In this document: in pieces, positions 7,524-15,923 of the stretch
Layout of the letters: each line of letters starts with the position of its first letter
Numbering within the stretch: the stretch's first letter is position 1
Origin: CAVVSD01 sp963750895
GTDB lineage: Bacteria; Actinomycetota; Thermoleophilia; Solirubrobacterales; Solirubrobacteraceae
Length of the DNA stretch: 64,000 nucleotides
Direction of reading: 5' to 3'
Assembly: GCA_963750895.1 (NCBI GenBank)
Contig: CAVVSD010000006.1
Coordinates: forward strand, 1,116,001-1,180,000
Made by a program: the position numbers and the translations under genes
The notes under the pieces: model-generated
Told to the model about the DNA's origin: nothing
Seen by the model: the letters and a program-made list of their open reading frames with translations, nothing else
Databases searched by the model: none

Positions 7524-8419
7524 CGGTCGCCGTGACACGCCTCCAGGACGCCGAGCGCCGCCCGCGGCGCCTCGCCGTGGGGACGTTCGACGGCGTGCAC
7601 CTCGGGCACCGCGAGGTCATCCGCGGCGCCGACACCGTCGTCACGTTCGACCCGCACCCCGCGGTCGTCCTGCACCCCGAGACCCCGCCGCAGCTGCTGA
7701 CGTCGCTGGAGCGCAAGGCCGCGCTCATCGGGGGCCTCGGCGTGTCGGAGGTGGTCGTCGTGCCGTTCGACAGCACGTTCGCCGCGCGCTCGGCTGCGGA
7801 CTTCGCCGACCACGTGCTCGCGGACGCGCTCGGCGCGACCCACGTGTCGGTGGGGGAGAACTTCCACTTCGGCCACCGCGCGACCGGGCGGCCGGCGATG
7901 CTCGCCGCCGACGACCGCTTCGAGACGCGCGTCGTCCCGCTGCTGGAGGTCGAGGGCGAGATCGTCTCCTCCAGCCACATCCGGAGCCTCATCGCGGGCG
8001 AGGGCGACGTCGCCGCGGGCGGGCGCCTGCTCGGCGAGCCGTTCGGGATGGCCGGCGAGGTGGTGCAGGGCGAGCAGCGCGGGCGGACGATCGGCTACCC
8101 GACCGCGAACCTCGTCCCCGATCCCGGCTTCGTCACGCCGGCGTTCGGCGTCTACGCGTGTCTCGCCAACGGCTCGATCCCCGCCGCGGTGAGCATCGGC
8201 GTGCGCCCGACCTTCGAGACCCGCCTCGGCGAGCTCGTCGAGGCCTACCTGCTCGACTTCAGCGGCGATCTGTACGGGACGCAGCTCGAGCTGACGTTCC
8301 TCGAGCGCCTGCGGGGGGAGCTGGCGTTCAGCGGCGTCGAGGAGCTCGTCGCGCAGATCGAGCGCGACGTCGAGGACACGCGCCGGATCGCGGCCGCTCG
8401 CGCTCGCGCTGCCGCCTGA
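7520..8419 (+). CDS. ribF: Bifunctional riboflavin kinase/FAD synthetase RibF
   Basis: A 299-residue enzyme converting riboflavin to FMN and then FAD. The N-terminal nucleotidyltransferase domain carries Val-Gly-Thr-Phe-Asp-Gly-Val-His-Leu-Gly-His near residue 23 and Ser-Ser-Ser-His-Ile-Arg near residue 155. The C-terminal flavokinase domain carries Gly-Tyr-Pro-Thr-Ala-Asn and Gly-Val-Tyr-Ala. The stretch between the first motif and the DPHP motif is short: several residues usual after Gly-His-Arg are missing. It follows truB with an ATGA overlap, the common order in bacteria. No FMN riboswitch is seen upstream. Confidence 0.94.
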   Translation: MTVAVTRLQDAERRPRRLAVGTFDGVHLGHREVIRGADTVVTFDPHPAVVLHPETPPQLLTSLERKAALIGGLGVSEVVVVPFDSTFAARSAADFADHVLADALGATHVSVGENFHFGHRATGRPAMLAADDRFETRVVPLLEVEGEIVSSSHIRSLIAGEGDVAAGGRLLGEPFGMAGEVVQGEQRGRTIGYPTANLVPDPGFVTPAFGVYACLANGSIPAAVSIGVRPTFETRLGELVEAYLLDFSGDLYGTQLELTFLERLRGELAFSGVEELVAQIERDVEDTRRIAAARARAAA

Positions 8420-8439
8420 CGATGGGGGCAGCATGCTGC

Positions 8440-8445
8440 TAGCCT
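8440..8445 (+). promoter_or_regulatory. -10-like box TAGCCT ahead of rpsO
   Basis: TAGCCT ends 10 nt before the rpsO ATG at 8456, which would give a leader of only a few bases. The same hexamer and spacing precede the rodZ-like gene at 34827. Confidence 0.45.
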
Positions 8446-8455
8446 GCTCCGCCGC

Positions 8456-8725
8456 ATGCCACTGACGCAGGAGCGCAAGCTCGACATCATCCGCCGGTTC
8501 GGCGAGAACGAACACGACACGGGGAGCACCCGTGTCCAGGTGGCGCTGCTGACCGAGCGGATCAACGATCTCACGGAGCACCTGCGCAGCCACCGCAAGG
8601 ATCACCACTCGCGCCGCGGGCTCCTCATGCTCGTCGGCCAGCGCCGGCGCTTCCTCCGGTACCTCGAGAAGAACGATCTCGAGGCGTACCGCGCGCTGAT
8701 CCGCGAGCTCGGTCTGCGGCGATAG
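8456..8725 (+). CDS. rpsO: 30S ribosomal protein S15
   Basis: An 89-residue protein matching the standard S15 length and fold, which binds 16S rRNA at the central three-way junction. Family marks include Gly-Ser-x-x-Val-Gln-Val-Ala-Leu-Leu-Thr-x-Arg-Ile, the His-Arg-Lys-Asp-His-His-Ser-Arg-Arg-Gly-Leu segment and the C-terminal Leu-Gly-Leu-Arg. It follows ribF by 36 nt with a probable own promoter. In many bacteria pnp follows directly. Here two oxidoreductase genes and a START-like gene are inserted first. Confidence 0.97.
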   Translation: MPLTQERKLDIIRRFGENEHDTGSTRVQVALLTERINDLTEHLRSHRKDHHSRRGLLMLVGQRRRFLRYLEKNDLEAYRALIRELGLRR

Positions 8726-8806
8726 GGGTGGCGAGGCGACCCGAGCACCGGCGCCTGGGCGAAGGTCGTAAGGGGTCGCCGAAGGCGGGCCCCCCGGTGT
8801 CTCCTG

Positions 8807-9271
8807 ATGGCGCCGATCGCGGCCGGCACGAAGGTCCCCGACTTCACGCTGAAGACGGAGGATCTCGAGGACTTCACGCAGGCCGACCTCGAGGGCAAGA
8901 CGTCCGTCCTCGTCTTCTACCCGGCCGCGTTCAGCCCCGTCTGCACCGACCAGCTGCAGGTCTACGAGGAGGTCGTCGAGGAGCTCCGCGGCCAGGGCGT
9001 GGAGATGTACGGCGTCGCCTGCGACGGGCCGTTCGCGCTCAAGGCGTTCCGCGAGAAGCTCAACATCTCGATCCCGCAGCTGTCGGACTTCGAGCCCAAG
9101 GGCGCCGTGTCCAAGGCGTTCGGCGCGTACTTCGAGCCGGCGGGCTTCTCGAACCGCTCGATCGTCATCGTCGGCCCCGACGGCGTCGTGACCTGGTCGT
9201 ACGAGGCGGACTCACCGGGCGACCTGCCCGGCGTCAACCTCATCGTCGACGCGCTCGGCGCTACCGCCTGA
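8807..9271 (+). CDS. Peroxiredoxin, AhpE-like
   Basis: A 154-residue thioredoxin-fold peroxidase that reduces hydrogen peroxide and organic peroxides. The active-site segment Pro-Ala-Ala-Phe-Ser-Pro-Val-Cys places the peroxidatic cysteine at residue 46. Ser43 stands where Thr is more common, as allowed in the family. The only other cysteine is in Gly-Val-Ala-Cys-Asp near residue 70, so a classical resolving cysteine is not obvious and a one-cysteine or AhpE-type mechanism is likely. It is cytosolic, with no signal peptide. Its end overlaps the convergent START-like gene by 11 nt. The ATG at 8807 gives the normal family N-terminus. Confidence 0.92.
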   Translation: MAPIAAGTKVPDFTLKTEDLEDFTQADLEGKTSVLVFYPAAFSPVCTDQLQVYEEVVEELRGQGVEMYGVACDGPFALKAFREKLNISIPQLSDFEPKGAVSKAFGAYFEPAGFSNRSIVIVGPDGVVTWSYEADSPGDLPGVNLIVDALGATA

Positions 9272-9719
9272 GCAGTTCCTCGACCTTCCGCGCGCGGAAG
9301 TCGAAGATCGTCTCCAGGTCGCGCCGCACGAGCACGCGGTGCGCGATCTCGCCGAGCGGGCCGTACCCGACCGCGTAGCGCACCGTGTCGCGCATCCGCG
9401 TGCCGTCGGGCCCGGACGGGAACAGCTCGTGGGTGTGATGCCAGAGCGCGAACGGACCGCGGACCTGCTGGTCGATGAAGCGGTGCGGAGGATCCCAGTC
9501 CTGGATCGACGTCAGCCAGGAGATCGGCACCCCGTGGAGGTGCAGCCGGTAGGTGATGAGCGCGCCGACGCGCATCGTCACCTCGCCGGGCGTGATGACC
9601 TCGAAGCGCAGCAGCGGCGGCGTGATCGCCTCGAGGTTGCGGGCGTCGGCGAAGAGGTCGAAGACCTCCGCGGGCGTCCCGGGCAGTTCCTGCTCGCGCT
9701 CGAGGGTGTGGATGCGCAT
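9261..9719 (-). CDS. SRPBCC (START-like) ligand-binding protein
   Basis: A 152-residue helix-grip protein of the polyketide cyclase/SRPBCC superfamily. The N-terminal segment with Pro-Ala-Glu-Val-Phe-Asp-Leu-Phe-Ala-Asp-Ala and Leu-Glu-x-Ile-Thr-Pro-Pro, the Gly-x-x-Ile-Thr-Tyr strand, and the Phe-Ile-Asp-Gln-Gln-x-x-Gly-Pro-Phe segment are typical of the subgroup often annotated as cell division inhibitor/SRPBCC. The ligand is unknown. Two adjacent ATG codons (9722 and 9719) fit the start; the second was chosen. It is divergent from the DsbA-like gene and convergent with the peroxiredoxin. Confidence 0.85.
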   Translation of the reverse strand: MRIHTLEREQELPGTPAEVFDLFADARNLEAITPPLLRFEVITPGEVTMRVGALITYRLHLHGVPISWLTSIQDWDPPHRFIDQQVRGPFALWHHTHELFPSGPDGTRMRDTVRYAVGYGPLGEIAHRVLVRRDLETIFDFRARKVEELLRR

Positions 9720-9733
9720 CATCCGGTGTACGG

Positions 9734-10288
9734 ATGAGCGACCTCGCAAGCGCACCCCCGCCCGCGCTGCGGGGCGACGACCACGTCCGCGGCCCCGAGG
9801 ACGGGCCGCTCGTGATCGTCTACGCGGACTTCACGTGCCCGTACTGCGCGGTCGCCCACGAGTGGCTGCGGGCCGCGCCCGTGCGGACGGTGTTCCGGCA
9901 CTTCGCGCTGAAGGCGAAGCACACCCGCGCCGTCCCGACCGCGCTGGCGGCCGAGGCCGCGGCGATGCAGGGCGCGTTCTGGCCGTTCCACGACGGGCTG
10001 TACGACGACCAGGGGCGTCTCGACGACCCTCATCTGTGGGCGCGCGCCGAGGCGCTCGGGCTCGACCTGGATCGCTTCGAGGCCGATCGGCGGGGCGACG
10101 AGGCGGCCGCGCGGGTGCGTCGCGACGTCCGGGAGGGCCTGGCGGCGGGGGTCGCCGAGACCCCGACCGCGTTCACCGAGGACGCGGAGAGGCTCCGAAT
10201 GCTGGGGTATCCTGGGTCTGTTCGAAGTCAAGAGAGCGAAACGGCGCGCCGACCGACGAGCGCGCGAGAAGGGAATTCCCCACGATGA
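9734..10288 (+). CDS. DsbA-like thioredoxin-fold protein
   Basis: A 184-residue protein with the redox motif Cys-Pro-Tyr-Cys (Cys35, Cys38) in the context Ala-Asp-Phe-Thr-Cys-Pro-Tyr-Cys, followed by a helical insertion and the cis-proline segment Glu-Thr-Pro-Thr-Ala-Phe. There is no signal peptide, so it is probably a cytosolic disulfide or FrnE/NhaA-type oxidoreductase. After the cis-proline the usual terminal strand is not recognisable, and the last 40 residues look unlike the family. This part also carries the candidate pnp promoter, so the true end may be shorter or shifted. The stop overlaps the pnp start as ATGA. Confidence 0.8.
   Translation: MSDLASAPPPALRGDDHVRGPEDGPLVIVYADFTCPYCAVAHEWLRAAPVRTVFRHFALKAKHTRAVPTALAAEAAAMQGAFWPFHDGLYDDQGRLDDPHLWARAEALGLDLDRFEADRRGDEAAARVRRDVREGLAAGVAETPTAFTEDAERLRMLGYPGSVRSQESETARRPTSAREGNSPR
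10208..10213 (+). promoter_or_regulatory. Candidate -10 box TATCCT for pnp
   Basis: TATCCT lies 71 nt ahead of the pnp ATG, inside the end of the DsbA-like gene. It is the same hexamer seen before rimP. It leaves a leader of about 65 nt containing a Shine-Dalgarno-like AGAAGGGA. Confidence 0.35.
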
Positions 10289-12540
10289 GCAGCACCAACC
10301 CGACGACCGTCACGGTCGAGATCGCGGGTACCGAGATCTCGTTCGAGACGGGGAAGGTCGCAAAGCAGGCCTCGGGTTCCGTCGTCGTCCGCCAGGGCGA
10401 CACCATGGTCCTCTCCACCGCAACGCGCGGCAGCCTGCGCGAAGTCGACTTCCTCCCGCTGACGGTGGATGTCGAGGAGAGGATGTACGCAGCCGGCAAG
10501 ATCCCCGGCTCCTTCTTCAAGCGCGAGGGTCGTGCAGGGGAGAAGGGCATCCTGACCGCCCGAATGATCGACCGGCCGATCCGGCCGCTGTTCCCCAAGG
10601 GCTGGCGGTACGACACGCAGCTCGTGGCGATCCCGATGTCGATCGATCACGTCCACCCGTACGACATCCTGGCCATGAACGGCGCGTCCGCCGCGCTCAT
10701 GGTCTCCGACATCCCGATCCCCACGCCCGTCGGCGCGGTGCGCATCGGCAAGGTCGAGGGCAACTTCGTCGTCAACCCGCGCGAGGAGGACCTCCTCGAC
10801 ACGACCGAGCTCGACCTGATCGTCGCCGGCACCGAGGACGCGATCCTCATGGTCGAGGCGGGCGCGTCCGAGGTCTCCGAGGCCGAGGTGCTCGACGCCC
10901 TCGACATCGCCCACGACGCGATCAAGAAGCTCTGCGCCGCACAGCGCGAGCTGGCCGAGAAGGCCGGCAAGGAGAAGATCGTCTTCGAGGCGCCGAAGGT
11001 CGACGAGGGCCTGCTCGAGGCCATCCGCGCCTCGCACGGCGCAGCGCTCGACGCGGCGACGCAGGTCGAGGACAAGCTCGAGCGTCAGGACGCGACGAAG
11101 GCCGTCGAGGCCGCCGTCATCGAGGCCCACTCGGGCGACCAGACCTGGGAGGGCTACGCGGAGCAGCGCGGCCGCGTCCAGCAGGCGTTCGACGCCCTCG
11201 AGAAGGCGACCGTGCGCCAGCGCATCGCGGTCCACAAGAAGCGCCCGGACGGCCGCGCGGAGAACGAGATCCGCCCGATCGACATCGAGGTGTCCTACGC
11301 ACCGCGCACGCACGGCTCCGCGCTCTTCACGCGTGGCCAGACGCAGGCGCTCAGCGTCGCCGCCCTCGGCACGCTGAAGGAGGAGATGCGGCTGGACACC
11401 CTCGGGCTCCAGACGCAGAAGTTCTACTTCCACCACTACAACTTCCCGCCCTTCTCCGTGGGCGAGGCCGGCCGCCTCGGCGGCCCGAAGCGCCGTGACG
11501 TCGGCCACGGGGCGCTCGCCGAGCGCGCGCTGGTCCCGATGGTCCCGACGACCGAGGAGTTCCCGTACACGATCCGCGTCGTGTCGGACATCCTGGAGTC
11601 CAACGGCTCGTCGTCGATGGCCTCCGTCTGCGGCTCGTCGCTGTCGCTCATGGACGCAGGCGTCCCGCTGAAGCGGCCGGTCGCCGGCATCGCGATGGGC
11701 CTCATCAAGGAGGGCGACGACTACATCGTCCTCACCGACATCGCGGGCGTCGAGGACCACCTGGGCGACATGGACTTCAAGGTCGCCGGCACGAGCGAGG
11801 GCATCACCGCCCTGCAGATGGACATCAAGATCCAGGGCGTCACGTTCGACATCCTGCGCGACGCGCTGACCCAGGCCCGCGAGGCCCGCATGTTCATCCT
11901 CGGCAAGATGAACGACGTGCTCGACGGCCCGCGCACGGAGCTCAAGCCGCACGCGCCGCGCATCGTGCAGCTCAAGATCGACCCGTCGCAGATCGGCCTG
12001 CTCATCGGCAAGGGCGGCGAGACGATCCGCGGCCTGCAGGAGCAGTTCGAGTCGCAGATCGACGTCAACGACGAGGGCCAGGTCCTCGTCTACGCCTCCA
12101 ACGGTGAGCTGGGCGACGCACTCGCCGAGCACATCCGCTCGATGATGAAGGAGGTCGAGGTCGGCGACGAGTTCAACGGCAAGGTCGTGAAGACGACGAC
12201 CTTCGGCGCGTTCGTCGAGCTCTCCAAGGGCACCGACGGCCTGCTGCACATCTCCAACATCGCGCCGGGCCAGCGGCCCGACACGGTCGAGGAGGTCTTC
12301 AACAAGGGCGACGAGATCAAGGTCCGCGTGGTCGAGGTCGACCGCGAGCGCGGCCGCATCGGCCTCCGGCTGGCGGACGACCCGGACATCGCGGGCAAGT
12401 CCGTCGAGGAGCTCGCCGCCATGGGCTCCGGCAACGGCGGCGGCCGCCCGCGTGGCGGCGACCGTGGGGACCGCGGCGGCGACCGCGGGTCGCGCGGCTC
12501 CGGCCGCCCGCGCCGTGGGCGCGACCCCGAGCGCGCCTAG
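10285..12540 (+). CDS. pnp: Polyribonucleotide nucleotidyltransferase (PNPase)
   Basis: A 751-residue phosphorolytic 3'-5' exoribonuclease, a trimer at the centre of mRNA decay. Two RNase PH domains are separated by an all-alpha linker. The second core has the catalytic Arg-Gly-Gln-Thr-Gln-Ala-Leu and Val-Ala-Gly-Thr-Ser-Glu-Gly-Ile-Thr-Ala-Leu-Gln-Met-Asp segments. A KH domain (Gly-Leu-Leu-Ile-Gly-Lys-Gly-Gly-Glu-Thr-Ile, about 570) and an S1 domain (Lys-Thr-Thr-Thr-Phe-Gly-Ala-Phe-Val, about 635) follow, then a short Arg-Gly-Asp-rich tail that may bind RNA. The ATG at 10285 is preceded by an AGAAGGGA ribosome binding site and a GGGAATTCCC palindrome. The M16 peptidase starts right after its stop, a coupling common in actinobacteria. 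Confidence 0.97.
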   Translation: MSSTNPTTVTVEIAGTEISFETGKVAKQASGSVVVRQGDTMVLSTATRGSLREVDFLPLTVDVEERMYAAGKIPGSFFKREGRAGEKGILTARMIDRPIRPLFPKGWRYDTQLVAIPMSIDHVHPYDILAMNGASAALMVSDIPIPTPVGAVRIGKVEGNFVVNPREEDLLDTTELDLIVAGTEDAILMVEAGASEVSEAEVLDALDIAHDAIKKLCAAQRELAEKAGKEKIVFEAPKVDEGLLEAIRASHGAALDAATQVEDKLERQDATKAVEAAVIEAHSGDQTWEGYAEQRGRVQQAFDALEKATVRQRIAVHKKRPDGRAENEIRPIDIEVSYAPRTHGSALFTRGQTQALSVAALGTLKEEMRLDTLGLQTQKFYFHHYNFPPFSVGEAGRLGGPKRRDVGHGALAERALVPMVPTTEEFPYTIRVVSDILESNGSSSMASVCGSSLSLMDAGVPLKRPVAGIAMGLIKEGDDYIVLTDIAGVEDHLGDMDFKVAGTSEGITALQMDIKIQGVTFDILRDALTQAREARMFILGKMNDVLDGPRTELKPHAPRIVQLKIDPSQIGLLIGKGGETIRGLQEQFESQIDVNDEGQVLVYASNGELGDALAEHIRSMMKEVEVGDEFNGKVVKTTTFGAFVELSKGTDGLLHISNIAPGQRPDTVEEVFNKGDEIKVRVVEVDRERGRIGLRLADDPDIAGKSVEELAAMGSGNGGGRPRGGDRGDRGGDRGSRGSGRPRRGRDPERA

Positions 12541-12541
12541 G

Positions 12542-13825
12542 TTGCACCGCCTCACCACTCTGCCCTCGGGCGTGCGGATCGTGACGGAGTCCATGGACTC
12601 CGTCCGATCCGTGGCCCTGGGGTTCTGGATCGGCACCGGCTCCGTCACCGAGGACGAGCCGGAGGCCGGTCTGTCGCACCTGCTGGAGCACATGCTGTTC
12701 CGCGGGACCGACCGCTACGGGTCGCTGGAGATCGACCAGCTCTTCGACGCCATGGGCGCCGAGCTCAACGCGGGCACGGGCAAGGAGACCACGTCGGTCT
12801 ACGCCCGCGTGCTGGACGTCCACCTCCCCGAGGCGTTCGACGTCATGCACGAGATGGTCTGGAAGCCCCGCATCGCGGCGGACGATCTCGACAACGAGCG
12901 TCAGATCGTCCTCGAGGAGATCGCGATGTACGAGGACGATCCCCAGGACAAGGTGTTCGACGTCCTCGGCGAGGCGATCTTCGGCGGGCACCCGCTCGGC
13001 CGCGCGGTCATCGGCCACGCGGACGTCGTGGCGGGCAGCCGCGCGGACGTGCTGAAGGCCTTCCACGCGCAGCGCTACGGCCCGCACAACGTCGTGCTGG
13101 CCGCGGCCGGCTCGATCGATCACGACGCGCTCGTGAAGCTCGCGCTCGCGGCCGACGCGGAGGCCCTGCCGGCCGCGACCGCGCCGCTCGCCCCGCCGCC
13201 GCCCGACGGGCAGGCGGCGCGGATGCGGTTCATCCGCAAGGACACCGAGCAGTACCACGTGTGCCTCGGCGCGCCGGGCATCGCCCGCGACGACGATCGC
13301 CGCTGGGCGCTGCGGGTCCTCGACAACGTGCTCGGCGGCACGTCCTCCTCCCGGCTGTTCCAGGAGGTGCGCGAGCGGCGGGGCCTGGCCTACAGCGTCT
13401 ACTCGTTCAGCGCGCTGCACGCGGGCACGGGGCAGGTCGGCCTCTACGTCGGCACGCGACCCGACAACGTCGGCGCGGCCATGCGCGTCGTGGGCACCGA
13501 GCTCGAGCGCTTCGTCGCCGACCCGGTCACCCCCGAGGAGCTGGCCCGCTCGAAGGAGAACGTCAAGGGGCGCACGGTCCTCGCGCTGGAGTCCACGTCC
13601 GCGCGGATGAACCGCCTGGGCTCCTCGGTCCTGGCCGGGCTGCCGGTGCTGTCCGTCGACGAGATCATCGAGCACGTCGACGCCGTGACCGTCGATGACG
13701 TGCGCGAGCTCGCCGCCGAGCTGTACGCGCCCGAGCGGCTGAGCGCCGCGGGCGTCGGCAGCGACGAGTCGGCGTTCCGGAGGGCGCTCGAGCCGATCTC
13801 GCCCACGCTCGCGGAGGCCGCGTGA
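12542..13825 (+). CDS. M16 family zinc metallopeptidase (insulinase-like)
   Basis: A 427-residue peptidase of the pitrilysin/insulinase family. The inverted zinc motif His-Leu-Leu-Glu-His is at residues 46-50 and the third ligand glutamate is in the Glu-Arg-Gln-Ile-Val-Leu-Glu-Glu-Ile segment near residue 125. The inactive second half has the Arg-Gly-Leu-Ala-Tyr-Ser-Val-Tyr-Ser segment that completes the active site in the dimer. There is no signal peptide. The TTG at 12542, one base after the pnp stop, gives the family's Met-His-Arg-Leu-Thr-Thr-Leu-Pro-x-Gly start, which supports it. It lies between pnp and dapB, as in many actinobacteria, and is probably in one transcript with them. Confidence 0.93.
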   Translation: MHRLTTLPSGVRIVTESMDSVRSVALGFWIGTGSVTEDEPEAGLSHLLEHMLFRGTDRYGSLEIDQLFDAMGAELNAGTGKETTSVYARVLDVHLPEAFDVMHEMVWKPRIAADDLDNERQIVLEEIAMYEDDPQDKVFDVLGEAIFGGHPLGRAVIGHADVVAGSRADVLKAFHAQRYGPHNVVLAAAGSIDHDALVKLALAADAEALPAATAPLAPPPPDGQAARMRFIRKDTEQYHVCLGAPGIARDDDRRWALRVLDNVLGGTSSSRLFQEVRERRGLAYSVYSFSALHAGTGQVGLYVGTRPDNVGAAMRVVGTELERFVADPVTPEELARSKENVKGRTVLALESTSARMNRLGSSVLAGLPVLSVDEIIEHVDAVTVDDVRELAAELYAPERLSAAGVGSDESAFRRALEPISPTLAEAA

Positions 13826-14482
13826 TCTGCGCGTTCGCCGTCGCCGGTCGCCGCGGGCCGGATGGGCGCCACCGTCTGCGACGCCGTCACCGGCGCCGCC
13901 GACATGGAGCTCACCGGGCGGGCCGACCCGGAGCTGGGCGTCTCGGTCGCCGACGTCCTGGGCGACGCCGACGTCCTCGTCGACTTCACCCGCCCCGACA
14001 CCGCGCTGGAGAACATCCGGCTCGCCGTCGGCGCGGGCGTCCACGCCGTGGTCGGCACCACCGGCTTCGACATCGGCGAGATCGCTGCGATGCCCGGTGA
14101 CGGCAAGGTCCTCGTCGCGCCGAACTTCGCGATCGGCGCGGTCCTCATGATGCGCTTCGCCACGGAGGCGTCGCGGATCATGGCCAAGGCGGAGATCATC
14201 GAGCTGCACCACGACCGCAAGCTCGACGCGCCGAGCGGCACCGCCGCGCGCACCGCCGAGCTCATGGAGGGCGACGTGCCCATCCACTCGGTGCGGCTGC
14301 CCGGCCTGGTCGCCCACCAGGAGGTCATCCTGGGCGACGTGGGGCAGACGCTGACGATCCGCCACGACTCCACCGACCGGACGTCGTTCATGCCCGGGGT
14401 GCTGCTCGCGGTGCGCCGGGTCGGGACGCTCGAGTCCTCGCCCGTCGTCGGCCTGGAGGCGCTCCTCTTCGACGATGCCTGA
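13822..14482 (+). CDS. dapB: 4-hydroxy-tetrahydrodipicolinate reductase DapB, frameshifted near the start
   Basis: The NAD(P)H-dependent second enzyme of the diaminopimelate pathway. The GTG at 13822 overlaps the peptidase stop and begins the nucleotide-binding strand (Phe-Ala-Val-Ala-Gly). The glycine loop then runs out of frame: Gly-Arg-Met-Gly is read from about 13857 in the next frame. Removing one base at about 13848-13858 joins the parts. The catalytic segment Glu-Leu-His-His-Asp-x-Lys-x-Asp-Ala-Pro-Ser-Gly-Thr-Ala near 14210-14245 is intact. At about 219 residues it is short for DapB. The break in an otherwise perfect gene points to a sequence error. Confidence 0.9.
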
Positions 14483-14966
14483 CGTCGCCGTGCGCCGGGC
14501 CCGGCCGGAGGACATCCCGCCGGTCATGGCGCTGCACGAGCGGTGCTGGCGGATCTCCTACGCCGGTCTCGCCGACGCCGACGCGAAGTTCGCCCGCGGC
14601 GTGGAGGAGTGGGCGCGGCTGTGGGGCGAGATCCTCGACCGCACGCGCGTGGTGGAGCTGCACGGCGCGGTTGCGGGCTTCGTCGTGTTCGGCCCCTCGC
14701 GCGACGGCGACGCGGCAGAGGGCAGCGGCGAGATCCAGGCGCTCTACGTCGACCCGGACGCCCAGGGCGCAGGGCTGGGCGCCGCGCTCGTGCTGCAGGC
14801 GCGCGCCGAGCTGGCCGCCGCGGGCTTCGAGCGCGTCACGTTGTGGACCTTCCAGCACAACCCGGCGTCGCGGGGGTTCTACGAGCGCCTCGGGTTCGTG
14901 TGGGACGGCACGGAGACGCGCGACGAGGACGGGCCGATCGTGCGCTACGCGCGCCCCGTCAGCTGA
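14475..14966 (+). CDS. GNAT family N-acetyltransferase
   Basis: A 163-residue acetyl-CoA-dependent acetyltransferase. Motif A is clear in Ala-Leu-Tyr-Val-Asp-Pro-Asp-Ala-Gln-Gly-Ala-Gly-Leu-Gly near residue 95, followed by the Asn-Pro-Ala-Ser-Arg-Gly-Phe-Tyr-Glu-Arg-Leu-Gly-Phe motif B near residue 135. The substrate cannot be told from the sequence. It overlaps the end of dapB by 8 nt, so it is co-transcribed with the lysine/DAP genes, but no link to that pathway is known. It is followed by a convergent transporter remnant. Confidence 0.88.
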   Translation: MPDVAVRRARPEDIPPVMALHERCWRISYAGLADADAKFARGVEEWARLWGEILDRTRVVELHGAVAGFVVFGPSRDGDAAEGSGEIQALYVDPDAQGAGLGAALVLQARAELAAAGFERVTLWTFQHNPASRGFYERLGFVWDGTETRDEDGPIVRYARPVS

Positions 14967-15868
14967 ACGGCAGGATGAACACGAGGAACGTGACGATCGG
15001 GGCGCTGACCACCATGAGCGCGCCCCAGCCGATCATCGTGCGGTAGACGCGTGGCCGGTCGCCCTCGTCGGTGTTCGCCAGGACGAGCGCGCCGACCGTC
15101 GAGAACGGGGTGCAGTCGACCACGGTGGCGGAGACGGCGAGCGCGACGACGACCGCGGACACCCCGAGCTCGCCCTGGACGAGGAACGGCACGGCAAGCG
15201 GGATGAGGGCCCCGAGGATGGCGGCGCTGGAGGCGACGGCCGAGGTCACGGCGCCGACCGCGCAGAGCAGGAAGGCGACGAGCAGCGGCGTGTCGAGGTC
15301 GGCGATCGAGTTGCCGATCGCGTCCACGGTGCCGTAGCGCTGCAGCGCGGTGACGTAGGTCACGACGCCGCAGATGAGCAGCACGACGCCCCAGACGATG
15401 CGGCGGTCGGCGCCCTGCGTCGAGGTCGGGAACAGGAGCTGCAGGCCGAGGGCGGCGCCGAGCGCGAGGAAGCCGATGTCCAGCTCGAAGACGAGGGCGG
15501 CCGCGGCGACGCCGACGATCGCCGCGAGCGTCGCGATCTGCGGAGGACCCCACACGCCGGGGTCGCCCTCGATCCGGATCTCCTCCTCGGGCTCGTCACG
15601 CGCCGGGTCGGCGGCACGGCGCTCGCGCAGGAGCTGCCAGCCGCCGAAGACGACGTAGATGATCGCCGCGAGAGCGAGGTTGTAGAGCGCGTTGCCGAAG
15701 AACCGCCCAGTCCACGATGCGCTCTGCGGTCCCGTTCGTCACCGCGACGCCGAACAGGTACGTCACGCCCACGAGCAGCACGAAGAGGTCGGCGGGGAAG
15801 CCGGAGTACATGTCGTCGAGGCTCTCGCCCTCGAAAGGACATGGATCGACATTCAGGTTCCTCCCCGC
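14962..15868 (-). pseudogene. Remnant of a MatC/SLC13-like dicarboxylate transporter
   Basis: A hydrophobic reading frame related to the MatC-type dicarboxylate carriers. The first recognisable block (Gly-Phe-Pro-Ala-Asp-Leu-Phe-Val-Leu-Leu-Val-Gly-Val-Thr-Tyr-Leu-Phe-Gly) is at about 15800-15750. The intact C-terminal half (five or so membrane segments, with Asp-Cys-Thr-Pro-Phe-Ser near 15120) runs to the TGA at about 14962. The N-terminal membrane helices expected before the first block are missing. About 60 residues normally found after Asn-Gly-Thr also appear deleted, and a one-base frameshift lies at about 15707-15712. With two losses plus a shift this looks like a decayed gene, unlike the other frameshifted genes here. 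Confidence 0.6.
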
Positions 15869-15923
15869 GGAACCTCTTACCCACTTGTTCCGTCCACTCG
15901 CACAATTGGGTAGAACTGGCGCC

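Noticed and set aside
10271..10280. GGGAATTCCC palindrome before pnp as an operator
   Set aside because: A single 10-bp palindrome with no second copy or known regulator. It may be chance.
10228..12693. An 821-codon open frame on the minus strand opposite pnp
   Set aside because: It is antisense to a fully conserved PNPase. Long antisense frames are expected in GC-rich DNA, and its low-complexity Arg/Leu/Asp-rich product matches no family. The same applies to the long minus-strand frames opposite nusA (1094-2482) and infB (3115-5268).
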